In this document: positions 1-12,021 of the stretch, in pieces
How positions within the stretch are numbered: the stretch's first letter is position 1
Layout: each line of letters opens with the position of its first letter
Assembly: GCA_027186245.1 (NCBI GenBank)
Contig: CP114500.1
Location: forward strand, 568,001 to 632,000
Reading direction: 5' to 3'
Length of the DNA stretch: 64,000 bases
Source: Coriaria nepalensis
Lineage: Eukaryota > Streptophyta > Magnoliopsida > Cucurbitales > Coriariaceae
The notes under the pieces: generated by a model
Databases searched by the model: none
Told to the model about the DNA's origin: nothing
Seen by the model: the letters and a program-made list of their open reading frames with translations, nothing else
Program-made: the position numbers and the translations under genes

Positions 1-55
1 AATGATAGTCAAACTTACCTACGGAATCCCTTAGCGAAACAAAGAATCTTCCATT

Positions 56-2004
56 TCATTGTGTTTGCTCTGACATTGTACATCTAAAAGCCTTAGAACT
101 CATATCTTTGTCCTCCTTTTGCTGTGTCACTACTGTCTCAGTACAGTAGCTGACTATCTTTTTATCTAACTCATAATATTCTTCCATATTCTTCAGACGT
201 TTTAGATCCAGGTCAATGAAATACACCTAAAATGTCCAAGCAGTGAGATTAAACCACATAAGGGAAGAGGAAGAGATATAAAAGTTATATACATATACTT
301 GTATGAAAGACTACCTTATAGTCAAAGAATTGGCTAATTGATTCTATGAAAGTGGCGTTAAATAAAGAAGACCCAGAAGCCGCTTCCCTTTCAGTTGGCC
401 GGAAACTAATCATCAAACTACAGTCTTTTGCAGTAGCAGCTGTCAGGAAATCTTTCACAAGCTTCATACTCAGATCGAAAGGCATCAAATGCAAAGAACC
501 GTATCTATTCAAAACCTTATCTCATCGAACTCTTCACAAATCGGACAAGCCTCAGAGATGATGTCATAGTAAGCATGAATAACACCTTCGATGTCAAACT
601 TATCAAGCTTCTGGACCTAAAGAAGCCTATCCGAAACCCCAGATTCGTGAACTATCTCCGTTACGAGCTGTAGAAATCTCTCTGTTCTTCGGCCATTGTT
701 TGTTTTGATGATGGGCTCGAGTGCATCTTCAAATGCTTCTCCTATTACCAAATCTGTACAGTCTGCACTGCCACCTAAGGACCCAAATATAAGACAGCCG
801 TTCAAGAATACATGGAGGTTGTTCTGAGGGGTGGAGAAGAGATCCTTGTTTGCTTTGTGTATCCGGTCTTTTGATCTCGAAAACAGATCTAGTGGATTGT
901 AATCACTTCAGTCTGATATCTGCACCAATTAGGAGGCGTATCATAAACGCAACTAATCATACGTTAGTGAGCTGAAGAAGTATAAGTGGTAAGTCTTGAA
1001 GATACCTCTCCCTGAAGGAACTTCAAGCCTTGGTGCATTTCAAAACGAGTAATGCTCCATTTAATAGCAATTTTTTTTTTTTTGCTATGAATCTTGACCA
1101 TGGAAGAAATCCACACTTGGGCTAATAGATGTTGATAAAGTGAAGGTGAAATAAATTCAGGTACAAGTTATATTAAGGGACGGAAAAAATTACACGGTTT
1201 AGGTAAATTAAGCAACTTAATCTCGACGGAAATGCATGGTTTTCCTTCAAGAGCAGCTGAAAAACAATGAAAGCAAAATAGTTAGTCATCTTAAAAGTAT
1301 TAACTCAAAACAGGTTTCATTCATTCAAATAAAACAGCAAAAATCATACCATGAGGGAAAATGGAATGATCAGATAAGAGAAGAAATCATGCAATGTATC
1401 AACCCTCCCGGCATCGGTCTCCAACCAGGACGCTGACTTATAACATTCTTCTCAACTAACTCCATAGACTCTCTGTTTACAAGAACACGAATCTGCCAGT
1501 TTTACATACAAAAATTCAAAAAAAAATCCAACCGTAGAAAACAATAACACTTATATAACACATTACAAATAACATACCCCAGAATCGACATGGTCAGAAC
1601 CTAACAAGGGACTCATGATGTGCTGGACAAAGAGCTGGTCGGAAATGTCTTTGTCTGTAGATGACCATAAAGCCTCTGCGTCTCTCCAAAAATGCATTCA
1701 TGCGCAGATAATGCTTTAGGAATCCTTACACGCTGCGACCCATTTCTGGAGCCTTTTTTATGCGAATCACTTTCCCAATCTAACGTACAAATCGTTGAGA
1801 AAGAATGGAAACCCCAAAAAAAAATAAAAAATTATCTATATTCATCACGCATCACATTGAGCAACGTAGACTAGATGGAGAAGAAGAGTTGGGGATTCAT
1901 ACAAAATGAGGAGAAGATCCAGTGCAGGCGAGGACAAGATTTGCAGCTCCTTCGCCTCTGTATTCCCAATCAGCTGCGTCCTTTTCCTCTAACTTGATTT
2001 CCAT
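56..2004 (-). pseudogene. Inositol-pentakisphosphate 2-kinase (IPK1) pseudogene
   Basis: IPK1 phosphorylates InsP5 to phytate (InsP6). Pieces colinear with the whole family can be read on the minus strand. Exon 1 (start codon 2002-2004) gives EYRGEGAANLVLACTGSSP. Then come IGKVIRIKKAP (about 1770), QLFVQHIMSPLLGS (about 1600), CISVEIK (about 1220), PKCGFLPWSRFIA (about 1110), FLNGCLIFGSLGGSA (about 780), AATAKDCSLMISFRP (315-515) and the last exon 56-226, ending at a TGA at 56-58. The copy is broken several times. There are one-base losses near 1745 and 1690. A splice donor at 1214-1215 reads TT instead of GT. An in-frame TAG lies at 617-619 where the family has Glu, and there is a frameshift near 525. 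The family assignment rests on remembered conservation. The lesions are read directly and make a working kinase unlikely. Confidence 0.85.
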
Positions 2005-2549
2005 CCCACGTCTTTCAATCTGCATGCACTGATCTTAGATTCCAAAAATGTTGCACGTAAAAAGTTTGATTACAGTGGAGAGAGAGATAGAGAGAGCGCT
2101 CTGCTTACGACCGTCACTATTCCTTCTTCCTTCAAACGACTGAAATATTTTGACTAAGCTGGAAAAAACGAATAGTTGCCGGGAGATACAATCTAATTCG
2201 CTGGGCTGTTAAATTATAATAACTTGGGCCTAAAGATAAGATGTCAGCCCAAGTACGCCAAAAGTCCAGATTTATGAGAGCCCAAATCTACATACTATTG
2301 TTACCCTCTGTACCCATCAAGACAAATCAACTTAAGACCTTCGAATGTTCAAGTTCCAATCTTTAAGCAACACCTTGCAAAATAGCACTCTTATCAAATT
2401 CGTATGATTTCAAATTTCAATAAAACAAATTACCACTTCAACCCATCATACAAAATGCCATAAATTTCTTGATGTGATTCGAATCTAGTACAAAACTACT
2501 TATATATGTGTGTATGATGATCAACTAATTAGATGCCGAAAAAAAATAA
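2005..2549. other. Intergenic, no gene seen
   Basis: AT-rich spacer between two divergently arranged pseudogenes. It holds a short GA-rich stretch at about 2078-2097 and no recognisable coding sequence. Confidence 0.5.
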
Positions 2550-4207
2550 ATGGAACATTGGTTATATCTTTCTTCTTGCTTTGCTGTCATTTTTGTGAGT
2601 GCTCTGTTTTTCCCAATATCCCCTGTTTTGAAGATGATTGTGAAATACAATAACACTGAACCAATCAGAACCAGCACCCAAAAGAATCCTCCAGGAAGCA
2701 AAGGATTACCCTTCATTGGAGAAACCTTACATTTCATGGCAGCCATTAACAGTACACAAGGAGTCTACCATTTTGTCAAAACCCGCTGCCTCCGGTACTC
2801 ATAATTAATTAAACATATATTTTTGTTTAGACAGCCTTGATCAGTTTGTTGTTTTTGTGTGTGACAAGATATGGGAGGTGTTTTCGGACAAGCATATTTT
2901 GGGAGACGCACGTATTTATATCAAGCACCGAGTCAGCTAAGCTTGATCTTAAACAATGACTCGGGAAAATTCAAGAAAAGATACATAAGGTCGATTGCAG
3001 AGCTTGTGGGTGATCAGAGGTTGTTCTGCGCTCTTCCTCACCATCACAAGTTGATTCGTCGCCGTTTGATCAATCTCTTCTCGACTCATTCTCTGTCCTT
3101 AATCGTCAAACAGTTCGATCAACTGGTTGTTGATGCGCTAAGTGGATGGCAAAGTAGATCCACTGTCATCATACTTGATGAAGCACTTAAGGTTGTTTAA
3201 CTCTTAACTTAGAAAGAGATCATGGTTATAAATTTGTTAATATATAAGAGCTCTAAACGTTCTGATTAATTAATTGGCTGGAGATAACATGTAGAGCAAT
3301 GTGCAAGATTCTAACCAGTATAGACAGTGACATGGAATTAAAAGAATTGCAAGCGGATGTTTGTAGTGTTTGTGAAGCCATGCTTGCTTTCACATTCAGG
3401 TTTCCTGGGACTAGATTCCATAAAGGCCTTCAGGTCAAGCTTCATGATCTGAATGTGATTGAATATGATTTCCTCTGATTGATCTTCATGATTTAAATGT
3501 GATTGAATAACTTTGTGCAGTCAAGAAGAAGAATTATGAACAAACTAGACCAAGTCATAAGTGAGAGAAGAAGAAGAAGAAGGATCGTCCTGAAGATTTT
3601 CTACAGCACCTTTTGACTGATGATGTGGAATATGAGCATAAACTGACAGACGGTGAGATTAAGGATAACAGATGGACTATGATTATTGCCGGTCAGGATA
3701 CTACAGCCAGTGCTACTACTCGGATGGTTGAATTCTTAGACGAGAACCACCATGTTCTTAACACTCTAAAGGTCAGTATCATAGATATCATATTCCTTAA
3801 TTAAGTTCTAATTATCTCCTGAATTATCTAATGTGCTTCATACAAACTACTTAGTCAGTTCATTAATTAAACAGAATGAACATCTTCAACTGGCAAAAAA
3901 GGCATCACCAAACTCGTTGCTTACGCTAGAAGATCTGAATGAAATGTCTTACGGTTATGATCTGAGTGATAATTTAATTAATAAAAAAAGGGGGTGAAGG
4001 AATCGTTGAGGATAACATCAGTAGTGTCATGGTTCCCTAGACTAGCTCTCCAGGACTCTGAGATTGAAGGTGAATTTAGTAATTTAATTAGTAATTTAAT
4101 TATTACTTTTAATCAATGATCTGGTGCTTTGCTTCACATGGTAGATCATCTGTTCCTTTTGTTTGGTTCCGTAGGTTATAGAGTCAAGAAAGGAAGGAAT
4201 GTTAACA

Positions 4208-4373
4208 TGAGAAGGCTGAGTTATTTTTTATGTATTTGTTACTGTTGAGATGTATATATATATATATATTTATAGGATACATAATTTATGATAAGGAATA
4301 TTAATGGTGAAATCAATTGCAAATGATAAAATCAAATATTTAAGGTAGGCTATAAATTATAATAACTCGAATG
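4208..4373 (-). repeat. 3' LTR of the Copia element
   Basis: About 166 bp, closely matching 8671-8832. Shared blocks include GTATTTGTTACTGTTGA, GATACATAATTTATGA, GATAAAATCAAATATTTAAG and AAATTATAATAACTC. It is preceded by AACA at 4204-4207, also found after the other LTR. A TA run of 16 bases in this copy is the main length difference. The divergence shows the insertion is not recent. Confidence 0.85.
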
Positions 4374-7300
4374 AAGAATGAACTCGGATCGTAGACTGGC
4401 GAACCGAGTAGAGTGTAGACCCTTACCGATGATGTTAGCTACTTGATCCATAGATGAAAGGAATTTGATTTTGATTTTCTATTGTAAGATCAAGTCACGA
4501 ACAAATTGAATGTCAAGTTTTAAATGTTTGGTTTGGGCATGAAGGACAGGAGTGGCAGATAAGTCCGTTGCTCCAATATTATCACACTAAAGAATTGGTG
4601 GATGACTGTGGAAGCCTTAAATCGGAGAATGAGGATCAAAGCAAACATAGTTTAGTTGAGACAAGTGCTATAGCTCGATATTCAACCTTAGTACTCGAGC
4701 GAGCTATAATGGACTATTTTTTGCAACTCCAACAAATAAGATTTATACCCAAAAAATGCAGAAATCGCTTGTAGAATGAGGGTGATCTGGACAATTTGCC
4801 CAATTTGGCATCACTGAAGGCTTCAAGATGAAGTGAGGGAGACTTTTTTATGAGAAAACCATAGGTAATTGAGGACTTGAGATAACGTAAGATTTGTTTT
4901 ACGATTGTTCTATGTACATCGGTAAGAGCATGCAAAAATTGAGCAATCTTGTTTACAAAGAACTAAATATCCGCTTGAGTAAAGGTGAGATACTGTAATG
5001 CCCCTAGAGTACTCCGATAGAGAGTGATATTGGAAAGAAGATCACTCGAGTGAATATAGAGATTTTTCCCTCGTACTGCTAGAGTTTTGTAAGGTTTTGC
5101 TCCATAAAGACTCATTCAAAAAAGTAACTCCTTGATGTATTTAGTTTGTGTAAGAAGAAGTCTAAAATGTGTATGAGAAAATTGAATGCCCAAAAAGTAC
5201 TTTATACTCTAAGTCCTTAAGAGAGAAAGATCAAAGATCTATCAAGATGTTGAATGATGTCAGCAATGAATATATCATTGTTACCTGTAATAAAAACAAA
5301 AATGTAACATACAGAGTTACCATGATATTGGACAAAAAGAGAGGAGTCAGCTCGTGAACCACAAAATCCGTAGGTAAGAAGTGTGTTGCCAAGGCGAGTG
5401 TAGTAAGCTCATGGTGCATGTTTCAATCCATGAATGATCTTATGCAACTTGCAAACATAGAAGGATGGTTACTATCAATGAAGTCAGGGGATTGAGCCAT
5501 ATAGACAGATTCTGTCAAAAAATAGTTCAAAAAGGAATTATTTACATCAACATACCAAATTGACCAACCTCGAGTAACAACAATGGTAAGAACAACTCGA
5601 ATTGTAGCGATTTAGAGAGCTGTTTCAAATTTTTCTTGATTCGAAAAACCCACTTATTTCTGACAGTGGTGGCACCGGCTGGAAGCAGGACCAATGATCG
5701 TATACCTATAGAAATTAAAGAGTTGTACTCGGAAGTCATGACATTTCGTTATAGAGGATCGCGATTTACAATACTAAAACAAATGGGTTCAATGGGTTTA
5801 GTAAGGGTAGTGTGATGAGCGACGAAGTCAGGAAAGTCTTTTAGAACTCGAGTATGATCTTGATGTTGTGTAACCATGGGATGACGTATAGGAGGTTGAG
5901 GAGGAGTTATTAATGAGTGGTGGATTGGAATCAATGGAGAGTGGGGTGGAAGATGAGGGAGATAATGGGCTGAGAGGCATATTTGGGTCAGTTAGAGAGG
6001 GAGATGGATTAGTGGGATAGGAAAAGGGAAGGTGGGGAATGGGTATGTTATAACCATGGGTTTAGTAGGTAGTGGTCCATGAGAGATAGATGAAGATGGA
6101 AGAGATGGGAAGGTAGTCTTATTAAAATGAATATGGCGAGAGATGTACACTTTTTGAGTGAGTGGATCGAAACAATTATAACTTTTGTAGTTGGGACTAT
6201 AGCCATTAAAAATATACAGAGTGGATTCGGGACTCAATTTGTCGAAGCACGAGTGATCGGGGAAAGGAAAATGTTGATATCCAAACACTATCAAAAGGAA
6301 ATAGTCAGGTTTTAATTTGAAAAGTGTTTCAAGAGGTGATTTTTGTTGTAGAATTGGAGTATGAAGACAATTGATTAAATAAGTGTCTGTAGCAAAAGCA
6401 TCATACTAGAAGGATTTAGGAAGATGAGAGTGAAGAAAAAGAGCAACTCTCATTTCAGTGAGATGTCAATTTTTGCGTTCGGCAATGCCATTTTGTTCTG
6501 GAGTGCCCGGACACGAAATGCGATAAGAGATACTATGGCTGGATAAAAAAATCCTAAAATAATCCATTTGTGAGTTCAAGAGTACCATCACATTGAAAAT
6601 TTTAAATGGTAGTGGAGAAATAATTTTTAACATGATATTTGAAGTACTTAAAACAGTGTAATGCCGATAATTTTATGGATAATGGATAAAGCCAAGTGAA
6701 TTGAGAAAATCATCAATAAATGTTATGTAATGACAATAACCTGTGCAAGATAAAATAGGAGCAAATCCCTAAATATCATAGTGAATTAAAAATAAAAGTT
6801 GTTTATTGCGAGTAACCATATATTTAGAAGGAAGATGAAACTTTTAGTTAATCGAAAAATTTTACAAAGAATATTAAGATTAAGAAAATATGAAAACACA
6901 TGAGGAGAAACGAAATAGATGATTTTCAACACGGTTGGAGATGGATGACCAAGATGAGAATGCCATATGGATGCGGAAGCATGATGACCAATAAGGACGA
7001 CGTGAGGAGAAGATGATTGAGTGGACAACAGATAGAGGTTGGAACTAGGTCATGCAAGTAGAAGCAAAATCCCAATGTTTCAATCCTTTATCAAAAAGCC
7101 ACAGGTGAGAATTCAACGATGACTGGATTATTTTTAATTAGTTGACCAATAGATAATAAAGTTCGATAAAAATTACGCACAATAAGAACATTTTTTAGGG
7201 TAAAGTGACTTGAATTGGTATGCAAAACCGATGATCCAATATGAAAAATATCAAGAGACTTACAATTTCCAACAGATTATCATTATATGGTTGAGCATGA

Positions 7301-8654
7301 AGAAGAATGGATGGATTCGGAGTCATATGTGCAGAAGCACCTGAATTAGAGAGCCAATTAGTGATACTGGAACTTCTGGGATAGTAAGTGGAATATCCCG
7401 ATAATTGGTGGGCTGGACTGGAGTTGTTTGAATTTGAAGGGAGCCCAATGTACTTTGCTAAGTATAGGGTTCATTTATTGATTACGCAAAAGTATAGGGA
7501 CCTGATTGATAATTATCAAAATAAGAATTAAAATGGAAACCATCTGCAGTTTTGTGCTCGTGCGTGACTCCTTGCATGATGGCCTGATGGGTGGCGAACG
7601 GAGGCTGCGAGGCAAAGTGACCTGGCGAAAGATGGGTGCTGTTCCGGCACTGTATGTAGCGCTAGGAGCAGCGGGAGGCGGGAGGCGGGGTGGCCGGACT
7701 GTGCACAAATCTGGCTTTTTGGGTGGATACGCCATTGTTACCGTGGTTGGTGAAGGAGGCGCCATGGGAAAAGCTTCCTCCGCCGCGGGAGTTGTGGCCG
7801 CCGAGAAAGGAGCCACGTGCTCCGCTAGTGAAGGAGGCCCGTTGGTTGGAAGAGAAGAAGCCCGCTGGTGATGGAGGGGCGGAGAAGCCGGCTGCCATGG
7901 CCGCTTGTGGCAGCAGAACAGGCCGGGAGTGAGAGCGAAGGAGGCGTTGTTCATGAACCAGTAGTTTGGATCGGAGTTTAGAGAAAATGTGAGTAACGGG
8001 TAGGTTCTCAATGGTGGTGGTGAAGTGGTCAAATCCGGGGTTTAGTCCATTTAGGGTCATGAAGAACAATGTCGGTGTCTTCTATCGGGTCTTGGATGGC
8101 ATGGCTGTAAGTTGATCTGTGATTTGCTTGATTTTTGTGCGGTAAGCTATGACAGAGAGGGAGCCTTTGGTGATGGTTTGGAGTTGGCTGTGAAGTTCTG
8201 ATTTCCGGGCAAGGGATTGTTCATGAAAGAGGGTGGCTTGGAGGTTCAAAGGTCGAGAGTATAAGTGTAGCCAAGAACCAGTTGTGCAATATTCGAGGTA
8301 AGAGTTGCATTGATACAATTACATACAAATTTGTCATTCTTTTGCCAAAATAGATAATCTATATTTGGATTGTTCTTATTTGATATAGACGGTGGTGAGA
8401 TGGTGCTGTGGATGTAGTCTTGAAAACTGGCAACAGTGAAAATGGACTCCATTTAATCGGACCAGGTTGTACAGTTGTTTTGATATAGTTTTTCCGAGAT
8501 GAATGTGGTGATATAATTGATGGGAAGATTTCCTATGGTTGGTGGGTTGATGGTGTTTGAGTAAGGGGTGGGATTTTGGGTGAGTTTCCTGTGCTGGATG
8601 GGGCGGTGGTTATGGTTGTTTTTTGTTAGCGAAGGTAGAGTTTCGATATAGTTC

Positions 8655-8666
8655 TGATATCATAAA
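8655..8666 (-). other. Primer-binding site of the Copia element
   Basis: The minus strand reads TGATATCAGAAC just inside the 5' LTR. This is two mismatches from TGGTATCAGAGC, the usual Copia site complementary to initiator tRNA-Met. It fixes the orientation of the element as minus. Confidence 0.6.
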
Positions 8667-8670
8667 ATAA

Positions 8671-8832
8671 TGAGAATATTAAATTATTTGTTACGTATTT
8701 GTTACTGTTGAAATGTACGTATATTTATAAGATACATAATTTATGAAAATGAATATAGTGGAATCAATTTCATATGATAAAATCAAATATTTAAGATAGT
8801 TTTTAATATGGTAAATTATAATAACTCTAATA
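8671..8832 (-). repeat. 5' LTR of the Copia element
   Basis: About 162 bp, partner of 4208-4373. It starts TGAGAA on the plus strand like the other copy and is followed by AACA at 8833-8836, after which the P450 coding sequence resumes. Confidence 0.85.
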
Positions 8833-9193
8833 AACATAGATGCAAGATCATTGCATCTTGACCCAGCAGTTTATTATGAACCCGACAAATTTTATCCTTA
8901 TAAGATTTGACTAAGTGAACAATTAAGTAACTAGTAATTAGCACTAATTAACCATTTGCTTATTGAAATGGTAATTATAATTAAGCAGGTTGATCAGTCG
9001 AGCAAGCTGCCGCCTTACAGCTTCTTGGGATGAACATGGCTAGGGCAATGATGACGGTGTTTCTACACCGTCTGATTACACCACTTTCAGATGGACGGTG
9101 TTGGATTCAGATCCAAGCATTTAGAAGTGGGCCATGTTTTCCAAACTAAAGACTGGTTGTCCCGTGACACTCACAGCTATCATCGAAGCTTGA

Positions 9194-10674
9194 GTTCTAG
9201 ATCACACATGCATGCTGTTGATAATAATATTAATATATATTGCATGTTGCTAGCTACAAGTATGTTGTAATAATAATCATTAGATCAGGGAAGAGTGGAA
9301 GATTGTAAGGACACGTACGTACCAGAATCTGGAATCTACGTTAAAACATTATCCAGAGTGGCGCAGGCAAAAGCAAGTTAGAGGGCATGGGCTAGGGTTT
9401 AAGGGGGAAAAGGACAAGAGGCCTTCTATTATGGCTCTAATCATTTGCCTGCCTGTCTTCCAAGAAAGCCCCAATTATGTTGTTCTTTTTTTCCCCTCGT
9501 TGGTTTGGTTTTCTTAGCCTCTACGGTCCAACAATTATAGCTACCTTTTCTTATCTAAACCGGAGTTAATAATTAATTACTCACAAATCTGTACGGATTT
9601 TGTTCTTAATTTTGTTTTTAATAAACTACCAAGTGTACACAAACTTCATGAAGGTTTCCCGTCATCGTCGTGTCGGGGGTTCCGTTGAGCTACACGACAT
9701 AAATATATAGGAAGCGACACGTCGACGCGGAACTTTCATCAATTCATTGTGTAATTTGATTACTCCCAACAAGTATAGAAGCTCGTCTGTTATGACGGTC
9801 CATGCTTTTCATTGGATCAAATATGGATGATTTTTTCTTTCTTTTTTTTCCCATGATGTTGACTTGATCGGACAATCATATCCGTCTTAATTCCCACCAA
9901 CCAAACACTACTATAAGCTAGTTTCTTTCTCAATTTCCCTTTTTTTTTTGTCAGTTTCCTGATTTTCATGAGTATTATTGTTAGCTTTGAAATTGGATCC
10001 GGTCCCTCCGAACATAAAAAAATCTACATGACTCGACTTAAGTTAAGAGCCTGTAAGGTTTGGGACAGAACATCCATAGACTTCTACCGGGGTCCCCTTT
10101 GCTCGTTGGAAACGGAATGGAGGGAAGAAAGTCTAAAATTGAGGACGCGAAAGATAGTCATTAGTCAAACATGCAATGAAGTTGTAGAGGGTAAGAAAAA
10201 TCACAAGCTGTCATAAACATGGATATTATTAATGTTCCAAACACCAGATCCATGCAAATGGGTGTCTTTGGATTCATCAAATAATGTAAACTACATATGA
10301 AGAACGAAACACCGGTCAAAAATTTATTTTGATTTTTGAAAGCATTGTAATAAAGACAATATAACGATCCTGAACTTCTGCTAAGGAAAAAAAAAAATTC
10401 AATCTTATTGATGGGGCAAGGTTTTAGTATTGTACGGACAAAAATGGTGGGTTCAATCTTATACAAATAATTGAGGTACTTATAGTCATATCTATTTTTT
10501 TTTTTTTTCGGTTCTTCTCCTTTTTCTTTTCTTTTCAAGTGACAAATTGAAAAGCAACAAAAACTTATTGTTTATTATCTTGGGTTGGGTAATTGGAAGA
10601 ATAGAAACAAAATCAGACAAACTAATGTCCCTTTCTGTTTCAAAATTCACACAGCATGTGGATAAAAGGGGGAG

Positions 10675-10707
<33 letters not shown>

Positions 10708-12021
10708 GGAGGGACTAAAACCTCCATTACAAAAGATGGTGACCCTCGTCTTTGTCTAACCCCACAAGGAGGCAAACCTACCATATTCAATCGTTTCTTG
10801 CAACCAACACTAAAATTTAAGGTCCCTCCTCCTCCTTCCTTAATTTGATTATTATGGGTCCTGTAAGATAATAAAACTAATATTGGGCAAAAGGAAAAAT
10901 ATTAACTGTAAGGAACCATGGAAACCAGGAAAAGTGCAAGCGGAAAGAGAAGATTTATTAAACAAAAAAAAAAAAAAAAAAAGGTAAAATATTGAGCATT
11001 ATATAGGAGATTGCCAAAAAAGAGTATCTTAAAGTTAACACATAGCACCCACCACTAGTACTACTTAGTGAATGTAATTATGAAAGACCTAACTAAAAGA
11101 GATTTGGGGGCAAGAAAGGTACTTGAATATTCTTTACTATGTATTGCTTTAGAAACAGCAAGACATTTTTATTGCGACTCTTTTACCATAATTTCAACAG
11201 AACCCATTTCCATTTGAGATTAATTTATGTACTTAACAAAATAGAAACCCCGCCATTGGAGGTAACTAACTAGCAGACAAAGAGAAGATCATATTTCAAA
11301 TGAACAGAGGAGAGAGAAAGTCATTCCAAAGGGTACTTGAAATGAAATGGCATGTAAATAGAAGAAGAATCTTTATTTTGGTTCAATTAGGGAGGTTTTT
11401 TCCAGCCAATCATGTCGGAGACAGCTACTTCGTCAACCAACAGTACCCTCTTCGGTTCGGTTCGGTTCTGCCTCTTTAGTTTATTGTTGTTGACTTGGTT
11501 TTCCCTCTGCCCTTTGCCTTCGCCCCAACAAATATCCATTCCAATGTGTTTTTATTGGGAGTCTGGTTTGCATTAAACAAACAACCATTGAAGAAGAATA
11601 ACGTTGCTGGTCATAATTGCGTTTCTTTTTCTTCCTGTACAAGCAAATAAGGAAATATTAAACAAAACAAAAAGCAGAATTAAGTGCCTCTGAATTTCAC
11701 TACACGGCCAAATCAAACATCCACATCCACTTCTCCACTACCAAACATACTCTTTAGATCTAATTACCCATCTTTCCTTATCCAAATCGCAACGTAATTC
11801 GATTTTGGAACACCTAGAATGGTTATGGAAGGAACTGGAAACAAAGAAAAATAAAGATTGGAATTCCTCATGACTAGAAAAATGAGAATAACTGTACATT
11901 CCAGCGCTAATCATGTAATTTGGAAAATGATCAGCAATAGAAAAACACAAGTAATTTGAAAAAATCGAGACAGATTTTTCCTCCAGATAAGTTGTGTTTT
12001 TAGGATCGTGTCGTTTTCTAA
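9194..12021. other. Long intergenic region, no gene seen
   Basis: I see no conserved coding sequence in these 2.8 kb. Open frames at 9968-10216 and 10161-10538 have composition and low-complexity runs typical of chance. There are homopolymer tracts at about 10492-10508 (T) and 10964-10982 (A), and a GA microsatellite at 10674-10710. Confidence 0.5.
10674..10710. repeat. (GA)n microsatellite
   Basis: Nearly pure GA dinucleotide run with one GC interruption. Confidence 0.9.

Larger units (their letters stand above)
4208..8832 (-). mobile_element. Degenerate Copia LTR retrotransposon inside the P450
   Basis: The element is about 4.6 kb and reads on the minus strand. Order from its 5' end: LTR, primer-binding site, gag (about 8450-7470, with FVCNCINATLTSN, LATLFHEQ and a Gly/Ser/Phe-rich tail), pre-integrase and integrase (about 7030-6000, with IWHSHLGHPS and a YKSYNCFDPLTQKVYISRHI block), reverse transcriptase (about 5740-5540, with NKWVFRIK), RNase H region (about 4935-4714, with VKQILRYLKSSITYGFLI), LTR. 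Many stops and frameshifts break all frames, so it cannot move by itself. Restoring the sequence across the insertion regenerates the P450 reading frame, with AACA (or AACAT) repeated on both sides as the target duplication. Confidence 0.88.
2550..9193 (+). pseudogene. CYP85-clan cytochrome P450 pseudogene, split by Copia
   Basis: Exon 1 (2550-2794) carries a membrane anchor and the hinge PPGSKGLPFIGETLHF. Exon 2 (2869-3191) contains KRYIRSIAELVGDQ, followed by an exon ending at 3434. The I-helix exon (3521-3771) has AGQDTTAS. The K-helix exon (about 4000-4069) has ESLR and WFPRLALQDSEIEG. The next exon starts near 4174 and stops at VN, resuming after the transposon as DARSLHLDPAVYYEPDKFYP (8839-8900). 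The last exon is 8990-9193. By memory the best match is a CYP722-like member; CYP88 or CYP90 relatives are not excluded. Breaks: an extra T near 2900, a frameshift in a GAA run near 3575, the Copia insertion, an intragenic deletion near 9028 joining PYSFL directly to GMNMARAMM, and a TAG at 9122-9124. The deletion removes the heme-binding FGxGxRxC loop, so the product could not bind heme. An intron also has a 44-bp-period duplication at 3439-3509. Confidence 0.85.

Noticed and set aside
7506..8069. Long GC-rich open frames on both strands as new genes
   Set aside because: They overlap the gag region of the Copia element. The minus frame 7662-8069 matches gag text and the plus frames are shadows of high GC.
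10161..10538. 125-codon minus-strand frame
   Set aside because: Low-complexity Lys/Phe runs from homopolymers, no domain, and a poly-T start region; chance ORF.
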